Source: Sporomusa sp. KB1
GTDB taxonomy: Bacteria; Bacillota; Negativicutes; Sporomusales; Sporomusaceae
Length of the DNA stretch: 64,000 nt
Direction of reading: 5' to 3'
NCBI RefSeq assembly: GCF_007830295.1
Contig: NZ_VLKC01000002.1
Coordinates: 276,785-340,784, forward strand
Part shown: piece by piece, positions 8,266-16,693 of the stretch
How positions within the stretch are numbered: position 1 is the stretch's first letter
How the letters are laid out: each line of letters opens with the position of its first letter
Notes under the pieces: model-generated
What the model saw: only the letters and a program-made list of their open reading frames with translations
What the model was told of the DNA's origin: nothing
Databases searched by the model: none
Made by a program: the position numbers and the translations under genes

Positions 8266-8427
8266 TCAAAAGAACATTGTCAAAAACCAGCGGGCAATGA
8301 AGGCAAAGATTCCCGCCCCTATTGTGGCATTGATGGTACTGACGCCATGATGAGTGATTCCATAGAGAAACCCTATGATCATCCCCCCGACAATCCATTT
8401 CAGTAATGATTTTCCAAATGAATGCAT
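8266..8427 (-). CDS. 53-residue membrane protein of unknown function
   Basis: An open frame of 53 codons preceded by AAAGGAGAG eight bases before the ATG. The protein starts MHSFGKSLLKW and has two short hydrophobic segments, about residues 11-24 and 36-53, separated by a HHGVSTIN turn, so it may form a helical hairpin in the membrane. It precedes the exported-protein gene at 7818 on the same strand. It is divergent from regulator copy 2, with the C-box-like operator between them. No family was recognised. Confidence 0.65.
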   Translation of the reverse strand: MHSFGKSLLKWIVGGMIIGFLYGITHHGVSTINATIGAGIFAFIARWFLTMFF

Positions 8428-8593
8428 GATTTTCTCTCTCCTTTAGCTAAATTAAGATACAAATGACTACTACGAAATCTCTCTTTAAATCTACCGTTTG
8501 CCTGACCTCCAATCCTAGCTCATTTAAAATCCTTATGGTACAAAAATTCATTCACAAAGTCTGGCTAAATCCCTATTTCTCATCCGCGTTTTT

Positions 8594-8624
8594 GAATACT
8601 ATAGTCTGTAGACCAATAGTCTCC
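8594..8624 (+). promoter_or_regulatory. C-box-like operator upstream of regulator copy 2
   Basis: The same 17-base block GAATACTATAGTCTGTA seen at 1170 occurs here. The right half is degenerate, GACCAATAGTCTCC instead of GACTAATAGTATT. The degenerate right half may weaken one of the two binding sites. It lies 20 bases before the regulator ATG, between divergent genes. Confidence 0.65.
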
Positions 8625-8644
8625 ATCAATCATATAGTGTGAAT

Positions 8645-8866
8645 ATGATTGATAAAATTTTTGGACAAGTATTGAAGAAATTAAGAACGGAAAAAGGCTT
8701 GAGTCAGGAAGAGTTTGCCGCCAACGTCGGTCTGCACCGCACATACATCAGCCAACTGGAACGGGGCCTCAAAAGTCCCTCCCTCGGGGTAATGGCCAAA
8801 ATATCGAGCGAACTTGGCATCACATTAGTCCAGTTGATGACCGAATTGGAGAAAAACCAGAACTAG
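8645..8866 (+). CDS. Controller-protein-like HTH_3 transcriptional regulator (copy 2)
   Basis: A 73-residue XRE-type helix-turn-helix protein, clearly homologous to the one at 1223: both begin MID-K and share RTEKGLSQEE- and LHRTYISQLERGLKSPSL-type segments. The ATG at 8645 aligns with the start of copy 1, so the GTG two codons upstream is not used in this call. No Shine-Dalgarno sequence is seen, consistent with a leaderless message. The C-terminal tail differs (VQLMTELEKNQN). It probably binds the operator at 8594 and may cross-bind that of copy 1. Two intact copies with shared operators imply either duplication or repeated acquisition. Confidence 0.85.
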   Translation: MIDKIFGQVLKKLRTEKGLSQEEFAANVGLHRTYISQLERGLKSPSLGVMAKISSELGITLVQLMTELEKNQN

Positions 8867-8911
8867 CTTTTTTCGCAAGCATATGCAAAATATGACAATA
8901 TGCTACCAATA

Positions 8912-8927
8912 GAATACTATAGTATTC
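8912..8927. promoter_or_regulatory. Second perfect palindrome GAATACTATAGTATTC
   Basis: Identical in its 16 bases to 1482-1497 and placed similarly, 45 bases after the regulator stop. As in copy 1, no gene start lies close by on the plus strand. Confidence 0.6.
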
Positions 8928-8965
8928 AAATAGTGTCAATGTGTCTGCCTATTCCTTATGCCCTT

Positions 8966-8998
8966 AAACGCGTTTACCGTTCTGGTGACGCGTTTTTT
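8966..8998 (+). terminator. Terminator downstream of regulator copy 2
   Basis: The AAACGCG / CGCGTTT stem with a 16-base loop is followed by six T on the plus strand. It lies 100 bases after the regulator stop and also faces the end of the convergent recombinase gene. Confidence 0.6.
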
Positions 8999-9126
8999 CG
9001 TCTGTCTGACGGTAACCCTAGCCAGGAATGAAAAACCATCTGCCTGCCTTCGCTTCGGCCTCCAGGCTGCCCCTATCACGTAACCTAGCCTCACGCATCG
9101 GCTTTTCTGTCTGCCCATAGTTAAAT

Positions 9127-10716
9127 TTAGGCCGCTTTCAGCAGCAATCGCAGCAGTTTTCTGCGGCTGATTTCGGCTGAGAAGTGATAAGCGTCCGCTT
9201 GCTTTTCCTGTCCGTACAAAAGGAAAAAGACCACTTCAACGTGGTCTCTGTAAACGATGACTTTCTCAACATAGTTGCCAATGAATTTCTTGACTTCAGG
9301 GATGTTCCGCTCGGTCACAAACTGTCGAAACATCCCAAACAATCCCTTGAGGCCCTCTTCCGTCACTGGCGTTCTAGTGTGACGGGACTGAATGCTCAGC
9401 AGGGCGGCTTCCGTCTTGGCTTTTTCCTCTTCCAGTTCGCCCAGCTTGGCAAGCAGAGCCATCCCATGCCCCTTGGCCACCGCTTCCACAATGTTGGCAA
9501 TCTGCTTTTCCACTTCGCTGAGCAGGGATTTTAGGCGGCCTGCTTCGCTTTCGTGGCCGCTGCAGAGGCTATCCTGGTACTCGTTGAGCTTTTGCACCAG
9601 ATAGGGAATGGCTTTGTCATTGAAAATCTGCCGTTCCAACTCCTGCAGCACATACGCTTCGATGTACTCGCGGCGCAGTTCCTTGTTGTCACAGCCTTTT
9701 GTGCGTTCCCGATTGCCACAGCGGTAGGATACGTGCTTGATTTTGTTTCTGCCAGAATACTTGACATTGCCCATCATGGCAGGGCTGCGGCCTCTTTTCG
9801 TCAGGCATTCGCCGCACACAATGAGTCCGCTCAACAGGTACACCTCTTTGGCCTTGTAGGCTCCTGGCTGACGTTTGTTGGTCTGCATCTTTTTCTGCGC
9901 CTGACTGAACATGTCAGGATCAATGATGGCAGGCATGCCGCCTGGTACGCGGATGATGTCGTCATCCTGCTTAGCCCCGTGGTTGTTGCGCCTGCCCTCG
10001 GCATCTTTGGCTTTGGCCCGATTGAATACATAGACGCCGCTGTACTTTTCATTGGCTAAAATGTCGTGAATGCTGTTCTTGCCGAAAGGCTTGCCTTTCT
10101 TGGTCTTGTACCTTCTGGCGTTCAGTTCGTTGATGATTCTGTCATAGCCGCAGCCGTCGAGGTACATCTGAAACATCAGCCGAACGGCCTGTGCTTCCTG
10201 TTCATTGATGACATACTGCTTGGTCTCATGGTCTACGTCGTACCCCAGCGGGGGCAGACCGCCCGTGTGCTTGCACTGGTAGGCATTTTCCCGCATGCCC
10301 TTCATGACCTCACGGGCCAGGTTTCGGCTGTAGTACATGGCCATGCCTTCTAACACCGATTCCATCATGATGCTTTCTGGAGAATCGTCAAGATTTTCCA
10401 GAACGCTGACGACGGAAATGCCTCTTTTCCGTAATCTCCGCTTGTAGTAGGCATTGTCGTATTTGTCGCGGCTGAAACGGTCTAATTTGTGAACAATCAG
10501 AACATCAAACAAGCCTTTTTCACTGTCCTCGATCATGCGCTGAAAATCGGGCCGCCTGTCGGTCGTGGCCGACTTTGCCTTATCCTTGTACACTTCCACA
10601 ATTTGCAGGTTGTTGCGCCTGGCATAGTCCTCGGCGGCTCGGATTTGGGCATCAATGGATTCATCCCGCTGGTTGTCGCTGGAAAAACGGGCGTAGATGA
10701 CGGCTCTTCTAGCCAT
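9127..10716 (-). CDS. Large serine recombinase (resolvase/integrase family)
   Basis: About 529 residues from the ATG at 10716, chosen for AAGGTGAG just upstream. The N-terminal resolvase domain starts RRAVIYARFSSDNQ, with the catalytic serine in the SS pair near residue 12, and has HKLDRFSRD further on. A Recombinase domain follows (about 160-270), then a zinc ribbon (CGEC near 298, later YRCGN and GC) and a C-terminal coiled coil. Such enzymes catalyse integration and excision of phages, IMEs and transposons through a phosphoserine link. It is translationally coupled to the small gene at 10709 and visibly richer in G+C than the restriction genes, so it may come from a different donor. It is the only candidate integrase in the island, although ssrA sites are usually used by tyrosine integrases. 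Confidence 0.9.
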   Translation of the reverse strand: MARRAVIYARFSSDNQRDESIDAQIRAAEDYARRNNLQIVEVYKDKAKSATTDRRPDFQRMIEDSEKGLFDVLIVHKLDRFSRDKYDNAYYKRRLRKRGISVVSVLENLDDSPESIMMESVLEGMAMYYSRNLAREVMKGMRENAYQCKHTGGLPPLGYDVDHETKQYVINEQEAQAVRLMFQMYLDGCGYDRIINELNARRYKTKKGKPFGKNSIHDILANEKYSGVYVFNRAKAKDAEGRRNNHGAKQDDDIIRVPGGMPAIIDPDMFSQAQKKMQTNKRQPGAYKAKEVYLLSGLIVCGECLTKRGRSPAMMGNVKYSGRNKIKHVSYRCGNRERTKGCDNKELRREYIEAYVLQELERQIFNDKAIPYLVQKLNEYQDSLCSGHESEAGRLKSLLSEVEKQIANIVEAVAKGHGMALLAKLGELEEEKAKTEAALLSIQSRHTRTPVTEEGLKGLFGMFRQFVTERNIPEVKKFIGNYVEKVIVYRDHVEVVFFLLYGQEKQADAYHFSAEISRRKLLRLLLKAA

Positions 10717-10945
10717 TGGCCTCACCTTCTTTTCCGTCTGTACTGTTTTTCGCTTTGGAAATTCTATCTAACAGGACGATGGCTGGATGGTAGAAGGCTT
10801 CTCTGACGCTTTCATCCAGCGGCGTTTCCCTGACAACGGTAACACGAATCGGCTTGTAGTAGCCGCATTTCAGGTTGTCTCTGGACAGGCTGGTCTTGTA
10901 GGTGGTCAGATGCTGTGATTTTGCGGAACATCTTGCATTTGCCAT
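10709..10945 (-). CDS. Small protein coupled to the serine recombinase
   Basis: A 78-residue basic protein starting at the ATG at 10945 after GGGGGAGG. Its last codons overlap the recombinase start by eight bases, indicating translational coupling. It reads CGYYKPIRVTVVRETP and FYHPAIVLLDRIS and shows no recognised domain. Small ORFs directly before large serine recombinases are common in integrative elements and may act as accessory or directionality factors, but nothing in this sequence proves that. Confidence 0.6.
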   Translation of the reverse strand: MANARCSAKSQHLTTYKTSLSRDNLKCGYYKPIRVTVVRETPLDESVREAFYHPAIVLLDRISKAKNSTDGKEGEANG

Positions 10946-11034
10946 GGTGATGCCTCCCCCTTTCCCGACTGTTCGCGCCTCTTTCAGAGAGAAGAAGCGC
11001 TGGTCGGGTGTTTGTTTTTTGCCACCTTTGCCAG

Positions 11035-11061
11035 GCCAACTCCGCTTTGAGACGGATTGGC
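11035..11061 (-). repeat. Stem-loop in the leader of the recombinase operon
   Basis: GCCAACTCCG pairs with CGGATTGGC with one bulged C and an eight-base loop, in the 246-base gap between radC and the small gene at 10709. It could be a leader structure or a recombination site; no further feature was recognised. Confidence 0.35.
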
Positions 11062-11191
11062 TGGCCTGCGGCTTTCTTGTCAAAAATAAGCATTAGTTGC
11101 GGTAACGTTCTTCCAAAATGGTTTTCAAAATAAAAAGTACAATGCCAAGCCAGGGATTCATACCCTCACCTCCTTTTTGAGGCAGTGATGC

Positions 11192-11800
11192 TCACGCGAG
11201 CAGTCCTTTCTCCTTGAAGCTAACGTAGCGCCCCTTGCCGATGATGAGGTGATCGGCAACGGCAATCCCTAAAATGTCACCTGCAGCAGCCAGTTCCTTG
11301 GTGAGAGCGATGTCTTCACGGCTTGGCGTAGGGTCACCGCTCGGATGGTTATGAACCAGAATGACGATAGCGGTCATGAGGCGTACCGCCCTGCGGAACA
11401 GTTCTCTCGGGCCGACAAGAGCGGCGTTGAGTGTCCCTTGTGACACCGTTTCCTCGGCAATGACGCCGTTTTTGGTGTTGAGGTACAACACGTGGAACTG
11501 TTCGACAGGCAAATGCTGCATGTCGATGACCCGCTCAAATACGTCCTGCGGCCCACGGATCACGGGCGGCAGCTTGGCGCTTACGCGATAAATACGCTTG
11601 GCCAGTTCGCACAGGTACTGAAGCTGTCTGGCCTTGACAGGCCCGATACCCCTGATCTGCTCCAGTTCCTGGGGATAGGTCTGCAATAGAGCCTGCTGAA
11701 CGCTGCCGTACTCGGCCATCAGTTCCCGCACTGCTAGCTTAGGCAGAACAGCCTCCAAAAGTGCCTCGTCAGCCACGTTAGAAAGGTTGGTTGACACCAT
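11192..11800 (-). CDS. radC: RadC-family JAB-domain protein
   Basis: A 202-residue protein from the ATG at 11800, with GGGGAGG nine bases upstream; the longer frame overlaps the preceding gene and lacks RadC similarity. The N-terminal helix-hairpin-helix part contains IRGIGPVKARQLQ, and the C-terminal JAB/MPN domain has the metal motif HNHPSGDPTPSREDI. Despite the historical name, RadC is not established as a DNA-repair protein, and it is often carried by plasmids, phages and genomic islands. It overlaps the 3' end of the 11778 gene by 23 bases, so the two are probably coupled. Confidence 0.9.
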   Translation of the reverse strand: MVSTNLSNVADEALLEAVLPKLAVRELMAEYGSVQQALLQTYPQELEQIRGIGPVKARQLQYLCELAKRIYRVSAKLPPVIRGPQDVFERVIDMQHLPVEQFHVLYLNTKNGVIAEETVSQGTLNAALVGPRELFRRAVRLMTAIVILVHNHPSGDPTPSREDIALTKELAAAGDILGIAVADHLIIGKGRYVSFKEKGLLA

Positions 11801-12209
11801 CAGTTTCTGCCTCCCCGCTTTCTTCTTCAACGGGCTGTTCCGATAGCCACAAACGAAGGATGTCAGGCATGATAGCGTCAGGCAGGTAAACCTGGTCAAT
11901 GTAGTCGTTGTCTGCCATGATGTACATGATATAGTACACTTCGCCCCCCACTGCCAGACGGCTGACCCATTCGGGCATGATGAGCGCCAAGGATTCGGGG
12001 AGTCCAATGACGGTGAGGTCCTGGTCGGAAGCCTCTAATATGCCGAATACCCCATATGTTTCCAGATTGAACTCTTCCAGATCCAATTCAGGGGCAAAAT
12101 TCTCCTTAAGCTGGTTCATTTTTCGGGCGAAATGGGCGGCAAGCTCGGAACTGATGCTGCCTGCAAGTTTTAGCCGCCTGACATCGGCCATGGTTTTAAT
12201 GATGTACAT
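11778..12209 (-). CDS. Acidic protein of unknown function upstream of radC
   Basis: A 143-residue acidic protein from the ATG at 12209, after a GGGAGAGTGAAGG leader. It is rich in glutamate, aspartate and leucine with a central PEWVSRLAVGGEVYYIMYIM segment and an acidic tail. No domain was recognised. Acidic proteins beside radC in mobile elements are sometimes antirestriction or DNA-mimic proteins, but no such family signature is visible. The end overlaps radC. Confidence 0.6.
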   Translation of the reverse strand: MYIIKTMADVRRLKLAGSISSELAAHFARKMNQLKENFAPELDLEEFNLETYGVFGILEASDQDLTVIGLPESLALIMPEWVSRLAVGGEVYYIMYIMADNDYIDQVYLPDAIMPDILRLWLSEQPVEEESGEAETDGVNQPF

Positions 12210-12431
12210 ACCTTCACTCTCCCTTGATCGGGAGCTGGCGGATAAAGCTGGCCAGCCCTCAGTATTCAAGGAAATAATATATGTTTGACAATCTGCTTTG
12301 TTTCAAGGCGTAAGTTTCAATTCACCAGGCTCTATAGGTACATTTCTCGGTTGCTTACTTAGAAAACGCTAGTCAAAAAATCAATTCAACAATAGCTTAA
12401 CTTTTTCTCCATTTTTCCAATTACAGAAAAG

Positions 12432-12492
12432 TGCACCTACTGTACCTACTATGACTCTACTTTATACCCTTACCTATTTTACAGTAGGTGCA
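12432..12492. repeat. 13-bp inverted repeat pair downstream of the primase gene
   Basis: TGCACCTACTGTA (12432-12444) and its exact complement TACAGTAGGTGCA (12480-12492) are separated by 35 AT-rich bases. Inside is a short direct echo of CCTACT. Placement beside a primase-helicase suggests a replication origin or iteron-like site, but a terminator or a protein-binding site is equally possible. Confidence 0.4.
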
Positions 12493-12517
12493 TCGTTGGC
12501 ACATTTGACTCAATTGA

Positions 12518-15052
12518 TTACACTTCGTTGAAAAGTTCTGCCAGTTCGTTCTGGCGATTGTCAATAGCTATTTTCCGCTTAACCGTTCTACTGTTAGCAC
12601 TATCAGTCCCTTTCTTTAATTCAACGATAGTACCCTGCTTATCTTTCCTGTGTTCAAAAACAATCCCCACGCTTTCTAGATTGGACTTCACCTGCTTCAT
12701 ACGAAGTGTAAGTATATGCGGACGTTTAGGCCAGCGTTCCGACTTACAACTGATTTTCTCAACTAGGGCGACTTGCTCTAGTTCATCAAGCAACTGGGAT
12801 ACATACCCTTTCCAATCTGTCCGCTCCCTCATGAAGGCCACTATTACAGCGGCTATCGAATCGTCATTAATGACGCTATCATTTGCCCGATTCAGATTAT
12901 TTTCGTAAGCCTGTAAGAAACGCTCTCCTCCATAACCGATAACTTCCGCAATAGCATACCCCCAACGACAGTAGTCCGCCATTCTAGGTAAACTAGTAAG
13001 GTTTACTTTAGGGTATAGTTTCATAGCCTTGCTCACCGTTTCGAAGATACCAGCCAAAATAGCAGGAAGATCAGCTTCAAACTCCTGCCATACTACCCGT
13101 TCTTCCTTGCGTTCATGCTTCGGAATCCTTTCCAACTCATTGATGATGGAACGATCCAGAAGGTCGGACCGAGTCGCGACCACATTAATGCCATTAATAC
13201 TTATACAATTCCTAAATTCCAAAATGACATCTTCCATATCTGTATAAAGTGCACGTTTACTCGCTCCACCGCCTGTAATAGCACGACAAAGCATATCACT
13301 CTGCATCGCTGTAATGATTTCAAGGTTATCAAAGAATGGAGCATAATTGTTATAGAGAATATGCACCATATCTATTTCTCCTTTAGGCAACACAAACAAA
13401 TCGCGGCTGGCGGGATCAATGATACGCCGCACAAAACTCATACTTGTTGTTTTAGCAGCCCCCTTTTCTCCTGCTGTCACTATGATCGGGTGGGCAATAT
13501 TGGGGATGAAATAGCTTGCTATAGTAACTACTAGCAAGATTTCATCCCACAAAGTTTTGGAACGCAGATGCTTCTTTAAAAGGAGTATGTCACCGTGCCT
13601 TGCTGGAACAACTTGTTCTACCATATTAGCAGAGCGCCTAAAAACAGGAGGTGGTGCCTGACTAATCTGATATCCATTAGGAGTGATTTCAATGACCTGC
13701 CCTTCCTTATCGGCCAGATCATAGTAGAATGTCCCATTATATTCGGCAACGCGCAAATACAGCTTATGTTCCTTGCCTTCAAACAACGCCTTGCTTTCAA
13801 TGACGGCAATAGCTTGATTCAAGGCTTCACTGCTGGGCGGTTTTCCTGTTTCATCAAAATAGGCCTTTGTTAACCAGCTTCTAAAGTGACGGCTGTTAAT
13901 CTTTAGATTCCTCTTGTGAATACCTGTGGGGACCGTAGCCCACCCCTCTTCAGTGGGAGTATGAAAAAATTCAACGACTTCCGCTAGGCGGATAAGGGTT
14001 TCAGCTTGTGTTTCCTCGTGACTATCGCCCTGTTTCTTTTTACCGTTTTTCAGCTCAGGTTCAAACTTTGCGCGCAACGTATGCCAGTTTTCGCCAGCAC
14101 AACCGTTGTGATGGCACCCCGCCGCAAGCGCCCCATTCGGAAACTGTGTGACAAAGGCGGAATGATCGGTATGCTCTGGATTCCAAGGGCAGGAGGAAAG
14201 CACCCAACGAGTGCCTCCTTTCCATTCGCCTCTAGAACTAATAGCTATTTTATGACGAGCCAGGAATGCATCTACATCGAAGACCTTGTTTTGTTCCTTT
14301 GCACCATTCTTAGGTGGTTCGGGGCTTGGAGGCAGGTGTTGAGCCAATGCTTTCAGTTGTTCCACTGTAGTGCGATACTGTTCTTCAGGATAGCTTATAA
14401 TATAGGATTGACGGTGTGGTCTGTCCGCCGTATTGTCGCCTTTAGTAGCAATGGTTCCGTACAATTTTATGATGCGAGCTGCATTGAAGGTAGTGATATC
14501 GACTTTAGCCTGGTCATTACTAAATAAGAAATCTAACGCCTTCAAGCAAGCTGCAATCAAGTCGCTCGTTTCTTTATCGTTGTCTAATCCGATTGGATAC
14601 AGAAGATGTATTCCGTTACCGCTATCGGCCACAATCGGTTCAGTCCAACCATTTTCTTCCTCAAGATATTGTCTAATACTATGGGCTAAGTCAACAGCCG
14701 CCTGTTTCTCTCCTTCTGTTGCTGAAACACCAGCAGGCCTTGCTGGGTCAATGTCAATGATCAACCATTCTCTTGTTTCAATGTCGTTGTCGGAAGTAGT
14801 TTGCTTAGCGTAAGGAAACAACCGATTAGCCGCTCTGGCCAATAAAGCCCCTTTCGGTGGATTAGCAGTAATGAATATATCGTTTTCACCGATATATGGT
14901 GCTATATCTTGTACTAGTTTATATGGGTCATTATAATAGCCCGATACGGTGTGTTTGGCTGTGTTTAGCATCCGTACCTCAACAATACGTTCATCGCCAA
15001 CAACTTGATTGTAGGTCAGTAAGATGTGCTCCTTTATTGCTTCATATCTCAT
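12518..15052 (-). CDS. Primase-helicase of a mobile element (AEP-type primase plus SF3/AAA-like ATPase)
   Basis: An 844-residue protein starting at ATG after AGGGAG. The N-terminal part is an archaeo-eukaryotic-type primase, with the metal motif IIDIDPAR near residues 98-105, DSGNGIHLLYPI near 143 and NAARIIKLYGT near 190. A Cys/His cluster (CPWNPEH near 288 to CHHNGC near 313) may bind zinc. The C-terminal half has a Walker A motif GEKGAAKTT near 528 and FDNLE as a possible Walker B, typical of replicative ATPases fused to such primases. These proteins start replication of integrated plasmids, satellites and prophages. No separate rep or relaxase gene is seen, so it may be the replication protein of the island. 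Confidence 0.8.
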   Translation of the reverse strand: MRYEAIKEHILLTYNQVVGDERIVEVRMLNTAKHTVSGYYNDPYKLVQDIAPYIGENDIFITANPPKGALLARAANRLFPYAKQTTSDNDIETREWLIIDIDPARPAGVSATEGEKQAAVDLAHSIRQYLEEENGWTEPIVADSGNGIHLLYPIGLDNDKETSDLIAACLKALDFLFSNDQAKVDITTFNAARIIKLYGTIATKGDNTADRPHRQSYIISYPEEQYRTTVEQLKALAQHLPPSPEPPKNGAKEQNKVFDVDAFLARHKIAISSRGEWKGGTRWVLSSCPWNPEHTDHSAFVTQFPNGALAAGCHHNGCAGENWHTLRAKFEPELKNGKKKQGDSHEETQAETLIRLAEVVEFFHTPTEEGWATVPTGIHKRNLKINSRHFRSWLTKAYFDETGKPPSSEALNQAIAVIESKALFEGKEHKLYLRVAEYNGTFYYDLADKEGQVIEITPNGYQISQAPPPVFRRSANMVEQVVPARHGDILLLKKHLRSKTLWDEILLVVTIASYFIPNIAHPIIVTAGEKGAAKTTSMSFVRRIIDPASRDLFVLPKGEIDMVHILYNNYAPFFDNLEIITAMQSDMLCRAITGGGASKRALYTDMEDVILEFRNCISINGINVVATRSDLLDRSIINELERIPKHERKEERVVWQEFEADLPAILAGIFETVSKAMKLYPKVNLTSLPRMADYCRWGYAIAEVIGYGGERFLQAYENNLNRANDSVINDDSIAAVIVAFMRERTDWKGYVSQLLDELEQVALVEKISCKSERWPKRPHILTLRMKQVKSNLESVGIVFEHRKDKQGTIVELKKGTDSANSRTVKRKIAIDNRQNELAELFNEV

Positions 15053-15127
15053 TATGATCTTCTCCCTCTGTGATCACTTGAATTAATTCGCTATAGTAAA
15101 AATTATAAAAAATGCACCTGATGTTAT

Positions 15128-15157
15128 GCCGTCAGCAGACGAGCATCTGCTGACGGC
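15128..15157. terminator. Perfect 12-bp hairpin between the 15164 gene and the primase gene
   Basis: GCCGTCAGCAGA and its complement with a six-base loop lie just after the stop of the 15164 gene. A T run follows on the plus strand, while on the minus strand the T tract is 13 bases away. It is therefore a bidirectional or weak terminator for the minus-strand genes. Confidence 0.55.
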
Positions 15158-15163
15158 TACTTT

Positions 15164-15553
15164 TTAACGATAATTGCAGATCAAATCTGATCTAACCTTT
15201 GCTTGCAAAATATACTCTTCTTCACTATAGTCCTCTGCATGTTCAACAAGGTCTGATAAGTCTTCAATAATACTTTCAAGATCATTCTGTACCCAATCAA
15301 CAAGAATTTTATATTCCTGTATTGCCTTAATAACTTCCATAGTCATTTCAACATCCTGGCCTTCCATAACAGAAACCTTTAAAAAAATCGGCCATAAATC
15401 TCTACCTATTTGCGAATTTCTACGTAAGTTTTCTCCATGGTCATCAAAATCAATAAATTCATTGGCAGGTATTATACTTAGAAACTCACCCATTGGGGCT
15501 CCCCCCTTCGACAATTGTTTTAAAGCTGATTCATCATTAATACGTTTTCTCAT
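15164..15553 (-). CDS. Acidic helical protein of unknown function
   Basis: A 129-residue protein from the ATG at 15553, chosen because GGGAGG lies seven bases upstream. It begins MRKRINDESALKQLSKGG, and the second half is strongly acidic and helical (DLESIIEDLSDLVEHAEDYSEEE, seen in pieces). No domain was recognised. It lies upstream of the primase gene on the same strand, with a hairpin between. Confidence 0.55.
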   Translation of the reverse strand: MRKRINDESALKQLSKGGAPMGEFLSIIPANEFIDFDDHGENLRRNSQIGRDLWPIFLKVSVMEGQDVEMTMEVIKAIQEYKILVDWVQNDLESIIEDLSDLVEHAEDYSEEEYILQAKVRSDLICNYR

Positions 15554-15599
15554 TGTTATTCCTCCCGTTTTTTCCGTTTTCATCAGTCCTATTTAGTTT

Positions 15600-15980
15600 T
15601 CAAGGAACTGTCTTGCAGAGACTCCCCCGCTGAATTCTGATGGCGATGCGGGCGGATATTTCTGCCCTGATTGCCCTCAGAATCCAGGCTATTTCCTTCA
15701 AGCTAAATTGCTAATCGATACAATCCCTCCCAGCACTTTTACTAGAATTCTTCTGAAACTGAAATTGGATGAATTTACGAGTTTCAGGCTTTGTGTTTTC
15801 GCCACAGTCACATTATAGAAAATAATGCTTTTAGCATTTGGTACAATATCATTGGCTTTCTGTGTACCAAAAATGCCGCCTTCTTCAGCAAAAATGTCAA
15901 ACCTGATAATTGTATTCTAATTCTTCTAATCGCTCTCTACTGGTACAGCTTTTGCTCCATTGTTTGTACCAAAACAGGCA
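15600..15980. other. Intergenic region without a gene
   Basis: No supported frame on either strand. GCCCTGATTGCCCTCAG near 15664 echoes the GCAATGA/TCATTGCCCT motif of the island repeats. The rest is AT-rich and must contain the promoter for the minus-strand 15164 gene. Confidence 0.4.
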
Positions 15981-15986
15981 AAAAAA

Positions 15987-16018
15987 TGACCACAATCCAA
16001 CAATGAGGATTGTGGTCA
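15987..16018 (-). terminator. Terminator after the 16034 gene
   Basis: The 12-base arms TGACCACAATCC / GGATTGTGGTCA with an eight-base loop are followed on the minus strand by seven T. Confidence 0.85.
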
Positions 16019-16033
16019 AAATGTTATTCTCTT

Positions 16034-16693
16034 TTATAGTCTTATCCCAGCTTCGTCTGCCATTTTCTTTTCAATGGCAGCATAGGTATTTAGAACTACA
16101 CGCCATTCAGTTAGCTCTGAATAGATAATTTTTTTGTAGTCTTCCAGCAGATTCTTTTTCATCTCATAATTCCACAGGCCGTCCAGTTTAGAAAGATCCG
16201 CCGTTACCTGATCATGAATTTTCATCATTTCATCCCAGCAGTCATCAGCTTTTAGTTCTTCAATCTGTTGCTTGAATCGCCGTATCTCTTCTTCATTCAT
16301 ACCCTGGTCAAGGGCCCATGCATCGGCCAATACATCAATCATTTCGTCATATTCCGCTTGCGAAAGAGGCTTTTTATTTTTTAACTTCTCATATTGTTTG
16401 CGAAGCTTCCCATCAAAGTGCATCGCGCGGGTAACTTGCACAAAGCCCTCTGTCCCCTCATCATAAAGTTCAAGAGGTGCAGTATTGTATAATATTTTTT
16501 TCCATGTGGAGATAATTCGCTTGATCTCTTGATGTGCTTTATTGAACTTGCTTTCCATTTCATCAGCATTTTTCCCTAATAATTCGTCTTCTATAGTAGG
16601 CAGGGACACATTTGCGATTCCTGGCACAAGTGAACGTACAGAGTGTTTTTTCAGTGCCTTTTTCTTATCATTTTTTCCTTGTTCCTTAGTCAT
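16034..16693 (-). CDS. Helical protein of unknown function
   Basis: A 219-residue protein with GGAGG five bases before the ATG. The first 20 residues are strongly basic (KEQGKNDKKKALKKHS), and the rest is predicted mostly helical with charged heptad-like stretches and several tryptophans. No domain was recognised. It has its own terminator and is separated from neighbours by non-coding repeats, so it is probably a single-gene unit of the island. Confidence 0.6.
   Translation of the reverse strand: MTKEQGKNDKKKALKKHSVRSLVPGIANVSLPTIEDELLGKNADEMESKFNKAHQEIKRIISTWKKILYNTAPLELYDEGTEGFVQVTRAMHFDGKLRKQYEKLKNKKPLSQAEYDEMIDVLADAWALDQGMNEEEIRRFKQQIEELKADDCWDEMMKIHDQVTADLSKLDGLWNYEMKKNLLEDYKKIIYSELTEWRVVLNTYAAIEKKMADEAGIRL

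Noticed and set aside
8936..9118. A 60-codon minus-strand frame after the serine recombinase
   Set aside because: No ribosome site, composition unlike a protein (basic, low complexity), overlaps a terminator; probably not coding.
10812..11093. A 93-codon minus-strand frame overlapping the small gene before the recombinase
   Set aside because: Lies in another frame of the better-supported 10709-10945 gene and has no ribosome site.
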